Source of the DNA: Phaeosaccion multiseriatum
Lineage: Eukaryota > Ochrophyta, other classes
Direction: 5' to 3'
DNA length: 64,000 bases
Assembly: GCA_965112735.1 (NCBI GenBank)
Contig: OZ218957.1
Location: 1,922,001 to 1,986,000 of the forward strand
In this document: positions 63,665 through 64,000 of the stretch, one piece after another
How positions within the stretch are numbered: position 1 is the stretch's first letter
How the letters are laid out: every line of letters starts with the position of its first letter
Position numbers and translations under genes: made by a program
Notes under the pieces: model-generated
The model's database searches: none
Seen by the model: only the letters and a program-made list of their open reading frames with translations
Told to the model about the DNA's origin: nothing

Positions 63665-64000
63665 TGGTGATTCGGCAGCGGCAGAGGCGGCGGCAGCAGG
63701 AGCAAGAGAGTACCCGTGGGGCGTCAGAGACCCCCGTGACTGTGGCGGCCCTCCCTCTGCGCCAGACTCTGCGGTGCCTGGAGCAGCTGCTGCACTTTGC
63801 CTCGGAGGGGGAGAGTGCCATCGTACTCGCGCAGGCCCTATACGGTATGAAGGTACTGCTCCTGTCTTTCCCCCGGGGGCTACTCCCGTCTCTCCCCCAG
63901 GCGGCACTGCGGACTGCTTGCTCCGAGGGGGCTTCCGAGTCGAGGAGGAGCGGCGGCGGCGGCGGCGAGGTCTGTCCCGAGCTTGCGGTGAGAGTGGCGC
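58777..64000 (+). CDS. HIR3/CABIN1-like histone-chaperone subunit with PHD finger (3'-partial)
   Basis: Exon 1 is 58777-59244. Exon 2 starts at 59443 and stays open in one frame to the window edge. A Gln/Glu-rich start is followed by TPR-like helices: CHDAYQAALRLQ, AVAQYTRLLDEEG, LRYLCLKHLAFM, LNIQALQ|VDSSDAVVWLRAA, LARMCLERVVQLQPTHIVAL, LRDLLLSIQDTETCLEVAQ. Their order and spacing match the N-terminus of CABIN1/Hir3, the scaffold of the HIRA histone H3.3 chaperone. Unlike animal CABIN1, it has a C4HC3 PHD finger at about 60880-61080 (CATC, CDFC, HLKC, CEEC), interrupted by a Gly run. Long acidic and Gln-rich tracts and further helical blocks follow. Four copies of the dispersed motif lie in this frame. 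The C-terminus is outside the window. Confidence 0.82.
60880..61080 (+). other. PHD-type zinc finger within the HIR3-like protein
   Basis: Cys pairs in ECATCGDGG and FVCDFCP, His/Cys in FHLKC and a last pair in FACEEC give the C4HC3 pattern of PHD fingers, which read histone tails. A (GGA)n-encoded poly-Gly loop at about 60985-61043 separates the last Cys pair from the rest. Confidence 0.85.

Overview
The window is eukaryotic nuclear DNA. Its genes are split by short GT-AG spliceosomal introns, and its neighbours include a HIR3/CABIN1-like histone-chaperone subunit and a WRKY19-type zinc-finger protein. Introns and spacers after 43.6 kb are packed with microsatellites. A microalga or related protist (for example a stramenopile such as a eustigmatophyte) fits best, but the taxon cannot be fixed from sequence alone.

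Bases 1-43637 (+) are the 3' part of one enormous hybrid polyketide synthase / non-ribosomal peptide synthetase gene of about 13,800 codons in the window. It is open at the left edge. In order it encodes: an upstream ACP; module 1 (KS-AT-DH-ER-degenerate KR); three tandem ACPs; two crotonase domains; an HMG-CoA-synthase domain; a KS without one catalytic His; an ACP; two fully reducing modules (KS-AT-DH-ER-KR-ACP); a KS-AT-KR-ACP module; three nearly identical C-A-T peptide modules; and a C-terminal membrane/left-handed-beta-helix domain like that of poly-lysine-synthetase-type NRPSs.

The most striking part is 5.4-12.6 kb. It is a complete beta-branching (isoprenoid-like alkylation) cassette fused in cis inside a eukaryotic megasynthase. 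Bacteria normally supply these enzymes as separate proteins. The preceding KR has lost its catalytic Tyr, so a beta-ketone should reach the triple ACP, which is the substrate an HMG synthase needs. The HMGS domain looks like the eukaryotic mevalonate-pathway enzyme. The inferred product is a beta-branched, mostly reduced beta-hydroxyacyl chain attached to three residues of one amino acid, released by an unusual membrane terminal domain.

Bases 43638-45883 hold no convincing gene. At 45884-47368 (+) is a three-exon gamma-glutamylcyclotransferase-like gene. At 47746-55593 (-) is a 12-exon gene for a 1118-residue LRR / coiled-coil / EF-hand protein, with a microsatellite in nearly every intron. 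At 56105-58360 (+) is a Cys/His-repeat protein with a huge Ala-rich tail. From 58777 to beyond 64000 (+) is a HIR3/CABIN1-like protein with a PHD finger.

A second unexpected signal is a 14-bp DNA motif, GTTGGTGATACAGC and close variants. It occurs about ten times between 47.2 and 63.7 kb, on both strands, in exons and in an intron, and in several reading frames. It is usually embedded in CAG/GCA triplet runs, and I saw no copy in the first 46 kb.
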